Shown one piece after another: positions 52,312 through 60,375 of a stretch of DNA of 64,000 nt. How positions within the stretch are numbered: the first letter of the stretch is position 1; every line of letters begins with the position of its first letter. Below the pieces are notes generated by a model. The model saw only the letters and a list, made by a program, of their open reading frames with translations. It ran no database searches and was not told the origin of the DNA. Source of the stretch: Runella zeae DSM 19591. GTDB lineage: Bacteria > Bacteroidota > Bacteroidia > Cytophagales > Spirosomataceae. The stretch spans positions 372,001-436,000 of the forward strand of contig NZ_AUIF01000003.1 of NCBI RefSeq assembly GCF_000423565.1, given 5' to 3'. The translations under genes and the position numbers were made by a program.

Positions 52312-53946
52312 CTATTTCTGCTCAAATACTTTTTCGCCCGCTACAAATGTTTTCCAAACCTTGATGTCGCGTAGTTGCGCGGCGGGGGCCGTCATAAGGT
52401 CTTTTTCTAAGATGATAAAATCGGCGGCTTTGCCCACTTCGATGCTGCCAAGCTTGTTTTCTTCAAAGTTGCCATAAGCGGCCCAAATCGTCATCCCACG
52501 CAGGGTTTGTTCGCGGCTGAGAGCACCTTCCATTTGGTAGCCGCCGTTTGGGAATCCCTTGGCATCTTGCCGATACACCGCCGAATGAAATGTATAAAAA
52601 GGCGACACAGCCTCTACCGGAAAATCGGTTCCAAAAGTAATTTTTCCATTTTGCTCAAAAAGAGCCCGAAAAGCATACCCATTTTTTTCGCGTGCTTTGC
52701 CCAATCTTTCTCCTGCCCAATACATATCGGAAGTGGCATGAGTAGGTTGCACCGAGGGCAGTATATTGAAGTTGCCAAAAGTAGGAACATCGGCCACATC
52801 TACGATTTGAGCGTGTTCGATGCGCCAACGGCGGTCGTTTTTGCCTTTGAGGTATTTGGCATATAGATTGAGCATCAGGCGGTTGGCGGAGTCACCTATG
52901 CAGTGGGTATTGGCCTGAAAATCACTATTGGCAATTTGCTTGATGTAATTTTCTAGTTCGGAAGGACTCATCAACAAAAACCCCGTCGTTTCGGGGGCGT
53001 CGGCGTAAGGTTGGAGCAAACACGCTCCCCGTGAGCCAAGCGCTCCATCGGCGTAGATTTTGAAAGAACGGACATTGAGGCGGTCGGTGACATATACGCC
53101 TTTTTTCAACATCTTATCCACATTTTCTTGGCTGATACTCACCATCGGATAAAGTCGAATCTTGAGTTGGCCTTTTTTCTGCAAATCGTCGATGATGTCG
53201 ATGAGTTCGGGCGATAGACCCGCATCGCCCACGTTGGTAAGACCATACGAAAAACAGACTTCTTGGGCTTTTAGCAAGATGTTTTTGATTTCTTCGGGAG
53301 TGGGTTGAGGATTGGCGGTGCGGGCAAGACGCATGGCATTGTCCACCAAAATTCCCGTAGGTTGGCCGTTTTGGAGGGGGATTGCCCCACCTTCTACTTT
53401 GGTAGCGGCGGTGATTTTGCCCAATTGCAAAGCTTTAGAATTGACCCAAGCCGCGTGGCCGTCGATGCGGGTCAGATACACAGGGTTGTTGGGGAAAGCT
53501 TTGTCGAGAATTTCTTTAGTAGGGAATTTTTTTGTTGTCCAGTCGTTTTGGTCCCAGCCTCGCCCGATGATCCAAACGCGGTCGGGATGAGCGGCTTGGT
53601 ATTTTTTGAGGCGTTCGACTACTTCTTCGGCCGATTGGGTCTCTACCAAATCGGCTTGGTCGAGCATTTGGCCTAGTCCATAAAAATGCGCGTGGGCATC
53701 GTACAATCCCGGATAAAGGGCTTTGCCTTCGGCATTGATGACCGAATCGGCGGTATATTGGCTAAAAACCGTAGCTGAATCGCCCACGATGGCAAATTTT
53801 CCGTCTTTGACGGCTAGTGCGGTAGCCTTCGAAAACGTGGAATCGACGGTATAAATCGTGGCATTAAAAACTATAAAATCTGCCTTATTTTGGCCTGAAC
53901 ATGACGCTAAAAAGGCGGCGAATAGCGCGTAAAAGTAGTTTTTCAT
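52312..53946 (-). CDS. amidohydrolase family lipoprotein (YtcJ-like)
   Basis: A 544-residue protein with signal KNYFYALFAAFLASCSGQ (lipid Cys at 16). The metal-dependent hydrolase core has LYPGLYDAHAHFYGLG (H-x-H), TRIDGHAAWVNSKAL, FKIYADGALGSRG with the carboxylated Lys candidate, ANTHCIGDSANRLML, RIEHAQIV and ITFGTDFPVEAVSPF. This fits the Amidohydro_3 group that includes YtcJ and N-substituted formamide deformylase. The substrate is unknown; the lipid anchor suggests a periplasmic or surface site. Confidence 0.92.
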   Translation of the reverse strand: MKNYFYALFAAFLASCSGQNKADFIVFNATIYTVDSTFSKATALAVKDGKFAIVGDSATVFSQYTADSVINAEGKALYPGLYDAHAHFYGLGQMLDQADLVETQSAEEVVERLKKYQAAHPDRVWIIGRGWDQNDWTTKKFPTKEILDKAFPNNPVYLTRIDGHAAWVNSKALQLGKITAATKVEGGAIPLQNGQPTGILVDNAMRLARTANPQPTPEEIKNILLKAQEVCFSYGLTNVGDAGLSPELIDIIDDLQKKGQLKIRLYPMVSISQENVDKMLKKGVYVTDRLNVRSFKIYADGALGSRGACLLQPYADAPETTGFLLMSPSELENYIKQIANSDFQANTHCIGDSANRLMLNLYAKYLKGKNDRRWRIEHAQIVDVADVPTFGNFNILPSVQPTHATSDMYWAGERLGKAREKNGYAFRALFEQNGKITFGTDFPVEAVSPFYTFHSAVYRQDAKGFPNGGYQMEGALSREQTLRGMTIWAAYGNFEENKLGSIEVGKAADFIILEKDLMTAPAAQLRDIKVWKTFVAGEKVFEQK

Positions 53947-53989
53947 CGTGTCGGAATTAAATACTCGCTAAATCTACATTTTAATACGC

Positions 53990-53997
53990 TATTTTTG
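53990..53997 (+). promoter_or_regulatory. TAnnTTTG -7 box of the tolC-like gene
   Basis: TATTTTTG fits the consensus and lies 40 bases before the chosen ATG at 54037. It overlaps the TTG at 53995, which argues against that codon as the start. Confidence 0.5.
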
Positions 53998-54036
53998 AAA
54001 ACTAGAGTTGTAATTGATTCAGATTTTCTACTGACC

Positions 54037-55365
54037 ATGCGCCCATTTATTCTGTTGTTTGTTGTTGTTTTACAGCCTTTTATCTCTTTTTCTCAAGATT
54101 TACTTACCCTCGAAAATGCGATTTCGGCAGCGCTCGAAAAAAACTATTCCATCAAAATAGCCCGTAGCCGTGAGGCGATTGCTCACAATGACAATACGCG
54201 TGGAAATGCAGGGATGCTACCCGTCGTAACAGGCTCGACGCAGGCCAACTTTACTACCAACAGTGTCAATCAGACTTTTTTTCCGATTGGAAATACTACG
54301 CGCGACCCACTCGTACAAACGGGAGTACACAACCGTAACTCTACCTCGGGTATCAATCTAGTATGGACGGTATTTGACGGTCTAGGGATGTTTGCTACTG
54401 CCGAGCGACTTCGTGAGATTGAAAATTTGGGAAAAACCAACGTCAAAATCAACATCGAAAACACCGTGGCCCAAATAGCGGCGGCTTACTATGATGTGAT
54501 TCGTCAAAAACAACGCCTCGAATCGCTCAAAGATGCGCTTGATATTTCAAACACAAGACGAGAATTGGCTAAGGCCAACTATGAAGTAGGTACTACTTCC
54601 AAATCGGAGTATTTGGCCGCTCAAGTGGATTATAATGGCGACCAAGCGGCTTTGGTAGCGCAAGAGCAAGTATTAAAAAACAGCAAAATCAATCTCAATG
54701 CCCTGATGCTACGCGATTTTGAGATAGATTTCAACGTGCCAGATACCATTATTTTCAGGAAGGATTTACAAATAGCACAGTTGCAGGAAAACCTAAAAAT
54801 CAAGAATCCTAATCTTATTGCAGCTGACCAAAACCGTAAAATCGCCTCTATCGTAGAGCGTGAAACCCGCGCTACGCGGATGCCACAAGTGGATTTGTTG
54901 GGGGGCTATACCTACAATACCCTCAACAATGAAGTGGGCTTTGGGGTGAAAAGCAGTAAAAACGGCTCGCTCAATTATGGAGCGCGGTTGGTGATTCCGA
55001 TTTATGACGGGCTCAATCAGCGCCGCCGTGAGCAAAATGCCAAAGTCAATACTTACATAGCCGAATATCAACAGGCCGATGCGCAGTTGCAGCTTTTGTC
55101 TATCTTGGAGCGGACTTATAATACGTATCGAAATAGCATCCAACTCTTTGAATTTGAAGAAAAAAATCTGACCATTGCCCGTCAAAACGTTGATTTGGCT
55201 TTTGAAAGATTTAAGTTTGGAAACTCCACCCCGCTCGAATTTAGGGAAGCTCAGCGCAATGCCGTAGCTACCGAGTCGCGTCTGATTGAAGCGGCATTCA
55301 ACGTCAAAGTGACAGAAATAGAACTTCTTCGGTTGAGCAGTTCTATTTTGGACGACGTAAAATAA
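54037..55365 (+). CDS. TolC-family outer membrane efflux protein
   Basis: A 442-residue protein with signal RPFILLFVVVLQPFISFSQ and two OEP repeats: DLLTLENAISAALEKNYSIKIARS with SGINLVWTVFDGLGMFATA, then LQENLKIKNPNLIAADQNRK with LNYGARLVIPIYDGLNQRRR, and GNSTPLEFREAQRNAVATES near the end. It forms the outer channel of a tripartite efflux or secretion system. No membrane-fusion or pump gene is next to it, so it is an orphan here. Confidence 0.93.
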   Translation: MRPFILLFVVVLQPFISFSQDLLTLENAISAALEKNYSIKIARSREAIAHNDNTRGNAGMLPVVTGSTQANFTTNSVNQTFFPIGNTTRDPLVQTGVHNRNSTSGINLVWTVFDGLGMFATAERLREIENLGKTNVKINIENTVAQIAAAYYDVIRQKQRLESLKDALDISNTRRELAKANYEVGTTSKSEYLAAQVDYNGDQAALVAQEQVLKNSKINLNALMLRDFEIDFNVPDTIIFRKDLQIAQLQENLKIKNPNLIAADQNRKIASIVERETRATRMPQVDLLGGYTYNTLNNEVGFGVKSSKNGSLNYGARLVIPIYDGLNQRRREQNAKVNTYIAEYQQADAQLQLLSILERTYNTYRNSIQLFEFEEKNLTIARQNVDLAFERFKFGNSTPLEFREAQRNAVATESRLIEAAFNVKVTEIELLRLSSSILDDVK

Positions 55366-55396
55366 ATAAGATACCAGCGGTATAGGGTTTGGCGTG

Positions 55397-55404
55397 TATC
55401 TTTG
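55397..55404 (+). promoter_or_regulatory. TAnnTTTG -7 box of the small membrane protein gene
   Basis: TATCTTTG, 27 bases before ATG 55431, fits the consensus. It falls inside the longer frame from 55389 and so supports the later start. Confidence 0.5.
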
Positions 55405-55430
55405 CAGGCATACATCACTCTCCCAATCGC

Positions 55431-55772
55431 ATGGACTCTCTCTGGAATCAAAAATTTGTGCGCGACTTACTGCTTACTGTAGTTTTGAGTGTAGTAGTGG
55501 CAGTTGCTTGTTTTTATGGCCCTACTATTCATTTGCCTTTTTTGGTAGGATTGATAGTGGGTCTTTTGATAGGTTGGCTACAGCCGCGCAAAGGCTGGAT
55601 TTTGGCGCTCTTGCAGGTAGGTTTGATTATTGTATGGTATTTTGTGATTGAAGCAGCACATTGGCTGACTCCCTTCGACGCCGATGCCACTAAGTTTACG
55701 GCATTGCTTCAGTTTTTTCCAGTGTTGGTAGGCGGTTTTTTAGCAGGTTTTATCAGGCGTGCCTTCTCTTAA
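55431..55772 (+). CDS. small four-helix membrane protein
   Basis: A 113-residue protein (MDSLWNQKFVRDLLLTVVLS) with about four helices: LLTVVLSVVVAVACFYGP, FLVGLIVGLLIGWL, GWILALLQVGLIIVWYFVI and FFPVLVGGFLAGFI. No charged or catalytic motif stands out and I do not recognise a family. It is convergent with the next gene, whose stop lies 10 bases away. Confidence 0.7.
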   Translation: MDSLWNQKFVRDLLLTVVLSVVVAVACFYGPTIHLPFLVGLIVGLLIGWLQPRKGWILALLQVGLIIVWYFVIEAAHWLTPFDADATKFTALLQFFPVLVGGFLAGFIRRAFS

Positions 55773-55782
55773 TTTTTTAACC

Positions 55783-56856
55783 TTAAATTTTGCCTCTTTC
55801 TAAAGCTTTGGCGGCTGTGCTGCTCAAAGAATGTACCCCCAAGATAAGTCCCCCAAATCGCTCGTCTTTGCTAAAGCCTTGCTTCCAACGCGCGTATATT
55901 TGCTGGATGACCACGGTGTTTTTAAACAAACCAAAAACGTAGTAATATAAAATGTTGGCTACATCACGACCGCTTTTTTCGGCATAGCGGTCCGCAAACT
56001 CTTGACGGGTAAGATTGCCCGGAAGCCACGTAAGGTTGAAGCTTTTTTCAAATGCGCCATCTCCCGGCTCTGACCAATACGAAAGCGAAGTACCCACATC
56101 CATAAGGGGGTCGCCGACGGTGGTCATTTCCCAATCCAATACCGCTATGATGTCGGTAAGGTCGCTCGAATTAAGAACTAGGTTGTCGTATTTGTAGTCG
56201 TTGTGGATGAGGCTTGGCGGATTTTCGATTGGCAGGTTTTTTACTAACCATTCATGAACTTGTTCAAATAAAGGCACTTCGTCGGTTTGGGCATTTTTAT
56301 ATCTTTTGTACCAGCCGTCTACTTGCCGTTGGATGTATCCTTGGGGTTTACCCAACTCAATGAGCCCCGTAGTGTGAATATCGATACTGTGCAAAAGAGC
56401 AAGATTATCCACCAAAGCTTCTGCTATTTTTTGCATAGTAGGAGGCTCAATACCCATTTTTGGGGCAGTGTGCGCCCGCAAAATCACTCCTTTGACGCGC
56501 TGCATCACATAAAAAGGGCAATCAAGTACACTTTCATCATCACAGTAGATGACAGGCTGGGGAATTTTGGGATAACCTGCTTTGTGCAGCATCGACAACA
56601 CCCTAAATTCTCTGCCCATGTCATGCCCTCCTTTGATATGTTTGGCTCCGAATGGAGGCCGCCGCAACACATATTCTTTTTGGTGGGTCGTTTTGAGAAA
56701 ATACGTCAAGTTAGAATATCCCCCCGGAAATTGACTTACCTCCGTAATATCTCCAAAATCAGGTAGTTGGGTAGCGAAATAAGCATTTAGATTAGCTACA
56801 TTAAGTTGCTCGCCTTCGCGTACGAGGGTAGGAGTATCAGTTTTGGGGGAATTCAT
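55783..56856 (-). CDS. phosphotransferase family protein (APH fold)
   Basis: A 357-residue kinase-like protein. FPGGYSNLTYFLKT and EYVLRRPPFG give the nucleotide loop and Lys region, SLIHNDYKYDNLVL the catalytic loop (H-x-D-x4-N) and VLDWEMTTVGDPLMDVGTS the metal-binding segment. It resembles the kinase domain of ACAD10/11, which phosphorylates 4-hydroxy acyl-CoAs in a degradation route; an acyl-CoA dehydrogenase partner is not adjacent. Aminoglycoside resistance is unlikely. Confidence 0.88.
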   Translation of the reverse strand: MNSPKTDTPTLVREGEQLNVANLNAYFATQLPDFGDITEVSQFPGGYSNLTYFLKTTHQKEYVLRRPPFGAKHIKGGHDMGREFRVLSMLHKAGYPKIPQPVIYCDDESVLDCPFYVMQRVKGVILRAHTAPKMGIEPPTMQKIAEALVDNLALLHSIDIHTTGLIELGKPQGYIQRQVDGWYKRYKNAQTDEVPLFEQVHEWLVKNLPIENPPSLIHNDYKYDNLVLNSSDLTDIIAVLDWEMTTVGDPLMDVGTSLSYWSEPGDGAFEKSFNLTWLPGNLTRQEFADRYAEKSGRDVANILYYYVFGLFKNTVVIQQIYARWKQGFSKDERFGGLILGVHSLSSTAAKALERGKI

Positions 56857-56920
56857 GGAATACAGCTGGGAATAAATGTCAAAAACAAATTTAGTTTAAA
56901 CTTTTGAGGTTCTATTGCAA

Positions 56921-56992
56921 TTAAAAAAAAGCCAATAAGAAAGCATAAAGTAAATAACAGTACAACACTCTGTCAGGTTCTTTATGCTTTCT
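56921..56992 (-). terminator. terminator of the RNA-repair cassette
   Basis: CTTTATGCTTTCT and AGAAAGCATAAAG (plus-strand arms 56938-56950 and 56980-56992) form a perfect 13-bp stem six bases after the HD-Pnk stop. On the minus strand a run of eight T follows after six bases. Confidence 0.85.
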
Positions 56993-56997
56993 AGGTT

Positions 56998-58104
56998 TTA
57001 GGATACTATATAATCTACGTTGTGTGCCTCCCAAGGTGCTGGTACTTCCCATTTGTTTAAAAGCCGAAATAACACAGCTTCTGGCACAGGATACGCACGG
57101 TTTTTATTCTGTAAAAGCCATTGTCTATAAGGAACCTCTAAATATACAATTCGGGTTTTGGCACCATAAGTTACAAACAAGTCAATCCATAACTCTCGAA
57201 TTGAGCGACTAATGTTTGTGGCATTAAATACAAAAGGTTGCTTCTTTCGCAGATACGTTTTTACTTCCTCTTTAGCTTCCTGAATCACTCTACCATTACC
57301 TTTCGAATCAGTAGGAGAGATGTTAAGACGGCGACGAATATCGTCTAGGCTAACTACCGCAAGCCCTTTTAAGAACTTTTGAATGTAAGTATCTTTACCT
57401 GAACCAGGTAATCCTGATAATAATATTACCTCACATGTTGTATTATCAAAAGGTTCATAGTCAGGTGATTGTTCTTCTTTGCGAAAGTATAGGAAACGCC
57501 CCAAAGATGAGGGAAACTGAAATGGTTGATTCCAGCAGTCAAGCTCTTCACAATAGGTACGGAATAGTCCATTATGATATAGTAATTCGGCTTGGTCTGT
57601 ACATATTCTACCACGGCTGTCGGCTTCTGCTATCATTCCTAACTGAGACATTGAGACTTCTAGACTTGCTTGTAAGATAGCTTTTTGGGCGTTCTCTTTT
57701 TCAAAAAACCAAAGCGGAAGCCCATGATAGCGCACAAGTTTGGATATTTGTTCACGAATATCAAAAGGCACATCTGTATTTTGATATAGCCATAGCCGGG
57801 CACTCAATTCTCCTTTTTTAGCATGTCCTCTAGAAGTAATACGTCCATCGGCTTCTATGATAGTGGTCGAACGTTTTTCGAGGTCGTGCATTAGGGTTGC
57901 TGCCCATAAGGTTTCCTGAGATTGAGGATCCAATTTTTGATAGTCTTTATTTTTGATTAGTTCTGCTAAAACCATTTGGGTATGAATTGCGACGTTGCCT
58001 TCTGCATGGTGGTAAGGATCTTGCGGCGTAACAGCCATGTCACGTACCCAATCAAACTGACTTTCCAAAAAACTCCATTCTTTATTTTGACTGATTTTCC
58101 ACAT
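56998..58104 (-). CDS. HD-Pnk: HD-domain phosphoesterase fused to polynucleotide 5'-kinase
   Basis: A 368-residue RNA end-healing enzyme. The N-terminal HD domain has H41 (AIHTQMV), H73-D74 (LMHDLEK), H94 (RGHAKKGE), H127 (RYHG) and D162; this domain removes 2',3' phosphates. The C-terminal kinase has the P-loop LLSGLPGSGKDTYI (K237), VVSLDDIRRRL and FVFNATNISRSIRELW, and adds a 5' phosphate. The same two-domain enzyme was characterised from Runella slithyformis. Its start lies inside the ligase gene (23-base overlap), so healing and sealing enzymes are made together. Confidence 0.92.
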   Translation of the reverse strand: MWKISQNKEWSFLESQFDWVRDMAVTPQDPYHHAEGNVAIHTQMVLAELIKNKDYQKLDPQSQETLWAATLMHDLEKRSTTIIEADGRITSRGHAKKGELSARLWLYQNTDVPFDIREQISKLVRYHGLPLWFFEKENAQKAILQASLEVSMSQLGMIAEADSRGRICTDQAELLYHNGLFRTYCEELDCWNQPFQFPSSLGRFLYFRKEEQSPDYEPFDNTTCEVILLSGLPGSGKDTYIQKFLKGLAVVSLDDIRRRLNISPTDSKGNGRVIQEAKEEVKTYLRKKQPFVFNATNISRSIRELWIDLFVTYGAKTRIVYLEVPYRQWLLQNKNRAYPVPEAVLFRLLNKWEVPAPWEAHNVDYIVS

Positions 58105-58798
58105 ACTTCCTCCTTTCCCACATCAGAGATGCGCGTTTCCAGTTTCTAGTCCAATGTTCGTCTGTTTTGACATGTCCCTTTCGAACGTATTTGTTAACAT
58201 TCTGAGTAAAAGTATCCGTTGAATATTGTGCCGCGTTACGTGTCACAACTCCCTCCATTGTACAAAGTTGGTTAGTTTGAATATCGACTGATACCAATTG
58301 GCTCGGTTGTAATGCCCAATGCAATACGCTTTGTTCAAATACAGCTTGAGAAGTGGGCATCGAGATTTTCTCTAATACAGGTACTGTAGGAAAATCGAAG
58401 AATTGAGCATAAAACTCTGTTTCTTCCCAAGATAACCACTGGTCATGCTCGCGCACTGCAAAGACATAAAAATGGGATTCTAATTGCTGATATTCAATGG
58501 AATGGATAGCAAATAGATTCTCTCCAAATATTTCTAAATGACCAAGGTCATCCCTCAGCAATTGCCAACGTTGACGTAGGGTACTTGTCCAAGGCGAAGT
58601 AGTGGGGGCAGCATGTGAACGAGCAAAAACCCCATAGCGGCTCAAACAGTTGTTTTCTCCGTCCAGTTTTTCGGTATGAATTAATTGGGGTATTTGAGAA
58701 AAAGATTCCCAATATTGATGATTAATACGGTCGTCGCTTGTGGTACCTGGTGAAAAAGGGTAGTGATACGTTCGACCGTATTTGGTTGAAATAGCCAT
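58082..58798 (-). CDS. ATP-dependent RNA ligase
   Basis: A 238-residue minimal nucleotidyltransferase-type ligase. The adenylated Lys is K44 in HTEKLDGENNCLSRYGVFAR; FGENLFAIHSI (91-101), EGVVTRN (182-188) and KYVRKGHVK (203-211) supply the later motifs. It seals 3'-OH and 5'-phosphate RNA ends, exactly those made by the HD-Pnk enzyme encoded next. It has no large extra domain. A separate promoter box lies 122 bases upstream. Confidence 0.9.
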   Translation of the reverse strand: MAISTKYGRTYHYPFSPGTTSDDRINHQYWESFSQIPQLIHTEKLDGENNCLSRYGVFARSHAAPTTSPWTSTLRQRWQLLRDDLGHLEIFGENLFAIHSIEYQQLESHFYVFAVREHDQWLSWEETEFYAQFFDFPTVPVLEKISMPTSQAVFEQSVLHWALQPSQLVSVDIQTNQLCTMEGVVTRNAAQYSTDTFTQNVNKYVRKGHVKTDEHWTRNWKRASLMWERRKYVENQSK

Positions 58799-58953
58799 GA
58801 TTAAACACTTTAAATAAACACAAAAGGATTGCTGCGCACTATAGTAAATGCGTTTTTAGAAGATAATAAAAGAGCAACCCATTACATGACTATTCACTAT
58901 TAAAGCGTTAATTTGGTCACAAAGATAGCGGGAATATTTAAATCATATGGGTA
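58799..58953 (-). promoter_or_regulatory. internal promoter region between the tpt1-like and ligase genes
   Basis: On the minus strand TATCTTTG (58927-58920) fits the -7 consensus. The leader to the ligase ATG would be about 115 bases. So ligase and HD-Pnk may be transcribed apart from the three upstream genes. No clear -33 element. Confidence 0.5.
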
Positions 58954-59505
58954 TTATTGTTGACTGTCTTCTATTTCGATAAAAGCAGGTGCCACAAAAT
59001 CGGTTAGCCATACGCCGTTAGACGAAATATAAAAAGCGATACCCGCCTCCGCCATCAATTTTGTGTTGATTTTGAGAATAATAGGTTTGCCATGTCTCAT
59101 GCCTACTTTATGGGCGGTTGCTTTATCTGCACTTAAATGTACATGATGGCGATTTCTCTTCTGAATACCTTGTTTGAGAATAGAACTAAGGTTTTTCTCG
59201 GCAGTACCATGATATAAAAAAGAAGGAGGGGATTGTTTGTCATATCCCAATTCTACTTCGATGGAATGCCCTTGATTCGCGCGAATTTTCTGCAAATCTT
59301 CGTCAAATGCAAAACGCTGTTTATTGTTGGTTAGCACAAGGTGTTTTAATTCTTCAAAAGTAAGGGGATGCCCTTTGGTAGCAGTTTTGGCGAGTAATTC
59401 GTCTACTGACACCCAGCCATTTTTATCCATTTCAAGGTCTACTAACTCAGGGCGATGCCGGAGAATAAGGCTCAGAAATTTGCTGGTTTTAAATTCATCT
59501 TTCAT
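58954..59505 (-). CDS. kptA: RNA 2'-phosphotransferase, Tpt1/KptA family
   Basis: A 183-residue enzyme that moves an internal 2'-phosphate from RNA to NAD+. The catalytic tetrad Arg-His-Arg-Arg is intact: R16 and H17 (SLILRHRPEL), R64 (NNKQRFAF) and R119 (KRNRHHVHLS); LYHGT and GKPIILKI form the NAD+ pocket. The positions agree with those I recall for Runella slithyformis Tpt1. A 2'-phosphate is left by fungal and plant tRNA ligases; a source in bacteria is unclear. It follows the methyltransferase-HIT gene by 30 bases. Confidence 0.95.
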   Translation of the reverse strand: MKDEFKTSKFLSLILRHRPELVDLEMDKNGWVSVDELLAKTATKGHPLTFEELKHLVLTNNKQRFAFDEDLQKIRANQGHSIEVELGYDKQSPPSFLYHGTAEKNLSSILKQGIQKRNRHHVHLSADKATAHKVGMRHGKPIILKINTKLMAEAGIAFYISSNGVWLTDFVAPAFIEIEDSQQ

Positions 59506-59535
59506 GGTTGTACTTATGCAATAAGCTATTTTTCT

Positions 59536-60375
59536 TTATTTCAAGATATTTCGAATACCGCCCTTTGGATTCTTGCAATCACCTGCATATCTCGGAATTA
59601 AGTGTAATGTACTATGTTGTATTCTTTGGCCTGCTTGCATTCCAATATTCATTCCTAGGGTAAAGTCTTCGGTAAGGTAAGTATTTTTAAGGATTGGTTG
59701 AACAAAATTGGCTAGTTGAAATACATCTTGCTGCTCTTCTAGGGTTAAATCAAAATAATTAGCTACGTGGCGTTTTGGTACAATGATAGAATGGCCTTTG
59801 TTTATTGGATAGCCATCAAGTGCAGCATAACTTAGAGGCGTTTCTGCCCACATTTTCAAATTTTTATTAGGATTACAAAAAGGACACTTTACAGGGGGAT
59901 GCTCAATTTGATTGTAATGCTGATACTCATAAAACTCGGTATTTTCATTCAGAAAAATAGATTTGTAAGGAAGTTTTACAAAACACTGATAAGTCGGTTT
60001 TCCGTGTAAGTGATGCATTCGAAAGCCGTCTTTTTGAATATCCCGTCGAACTGCAAAATAAGCTTTACCCGTTGGTTTAAGTAAACTTGAAATCTGCATC
60101 AACACCTGATTTTGCTCTTCGGGAAAAAGCACATTTAATACATAAAAACATAAAATAGTATCGTAAGTATCAGTAGGATACTGTGGAAAATAGTAGGGAT
60201 CAAAACCCGTGATATTGATAGATTTTTGATATAAGAAATCTACATCCTTGCCAAAACCACAGCCAAAATCCAAGGTTTTACCTTGAATAAGGTTTCTTTC
60301 AAATAAAAATCGCGCGGGAAGAGAAGGCGTAATGCGCTCTTTAGCAGTTAGATAAGAAAAAGGATTAGGGGCCAT
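59536..60375 (-). CDS. SAM-dependent methyltransferase fused to a HIT domain
   Basis: A 279-residue two-domain protein. Residues 30-115 are a class I methyltransferase (KTLDFGCGFGKDVDF, NITGFDP, ILCFYVLNVL). Residues 160-279 are a HIT domain with a CPFC zinc pair (164-167), KGHSIIVPKRHV and GQRIQHSTLHLIPRY. The HIT triad H-x-H-x-H reads H254-T256-H258, so the middle His, the usual nucleophile, is Thr. HIT enzymes such as aprataxin remove AMP from failed ligations, which would suit the nearby ligase. I chose ATG 60375, overlapping the HNH gene by 11 bases. Confidence 0.88.
   Translation of the reverse strand: MAPNPFSYLTAKERITPSLPARFLFERNLIQGKTLDFGCGFGKDVDFLYQKSINITGFDPYYFPQYPTDTYDTILCFYVLNVLFPEEQNQVLMQISSLLKPTGKAYFAVRRDIQKDGFRMHHLHGKPTYQCFVKLPYKSIFLNENTEFYEYQHYNQIEHPPVKCPFCNPNKNLKMWAETPLSYAALDGYPINKGHSIIVPKRHVANYFDLTLEEQQDVFQLANFVQPILKNTYLTEDFTLGMNIGMQAGQRIQHSTLHLIPRYAGDCKNPKGGIRNILK

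Noticed and set aside
55783-56856. Aminoglycoside resistance kinase
   Set aside because: The fold fits, but WEMTTVGDPLMDVG and the overall pattern match the ACAD10-like metabolic branch; no resistance context.
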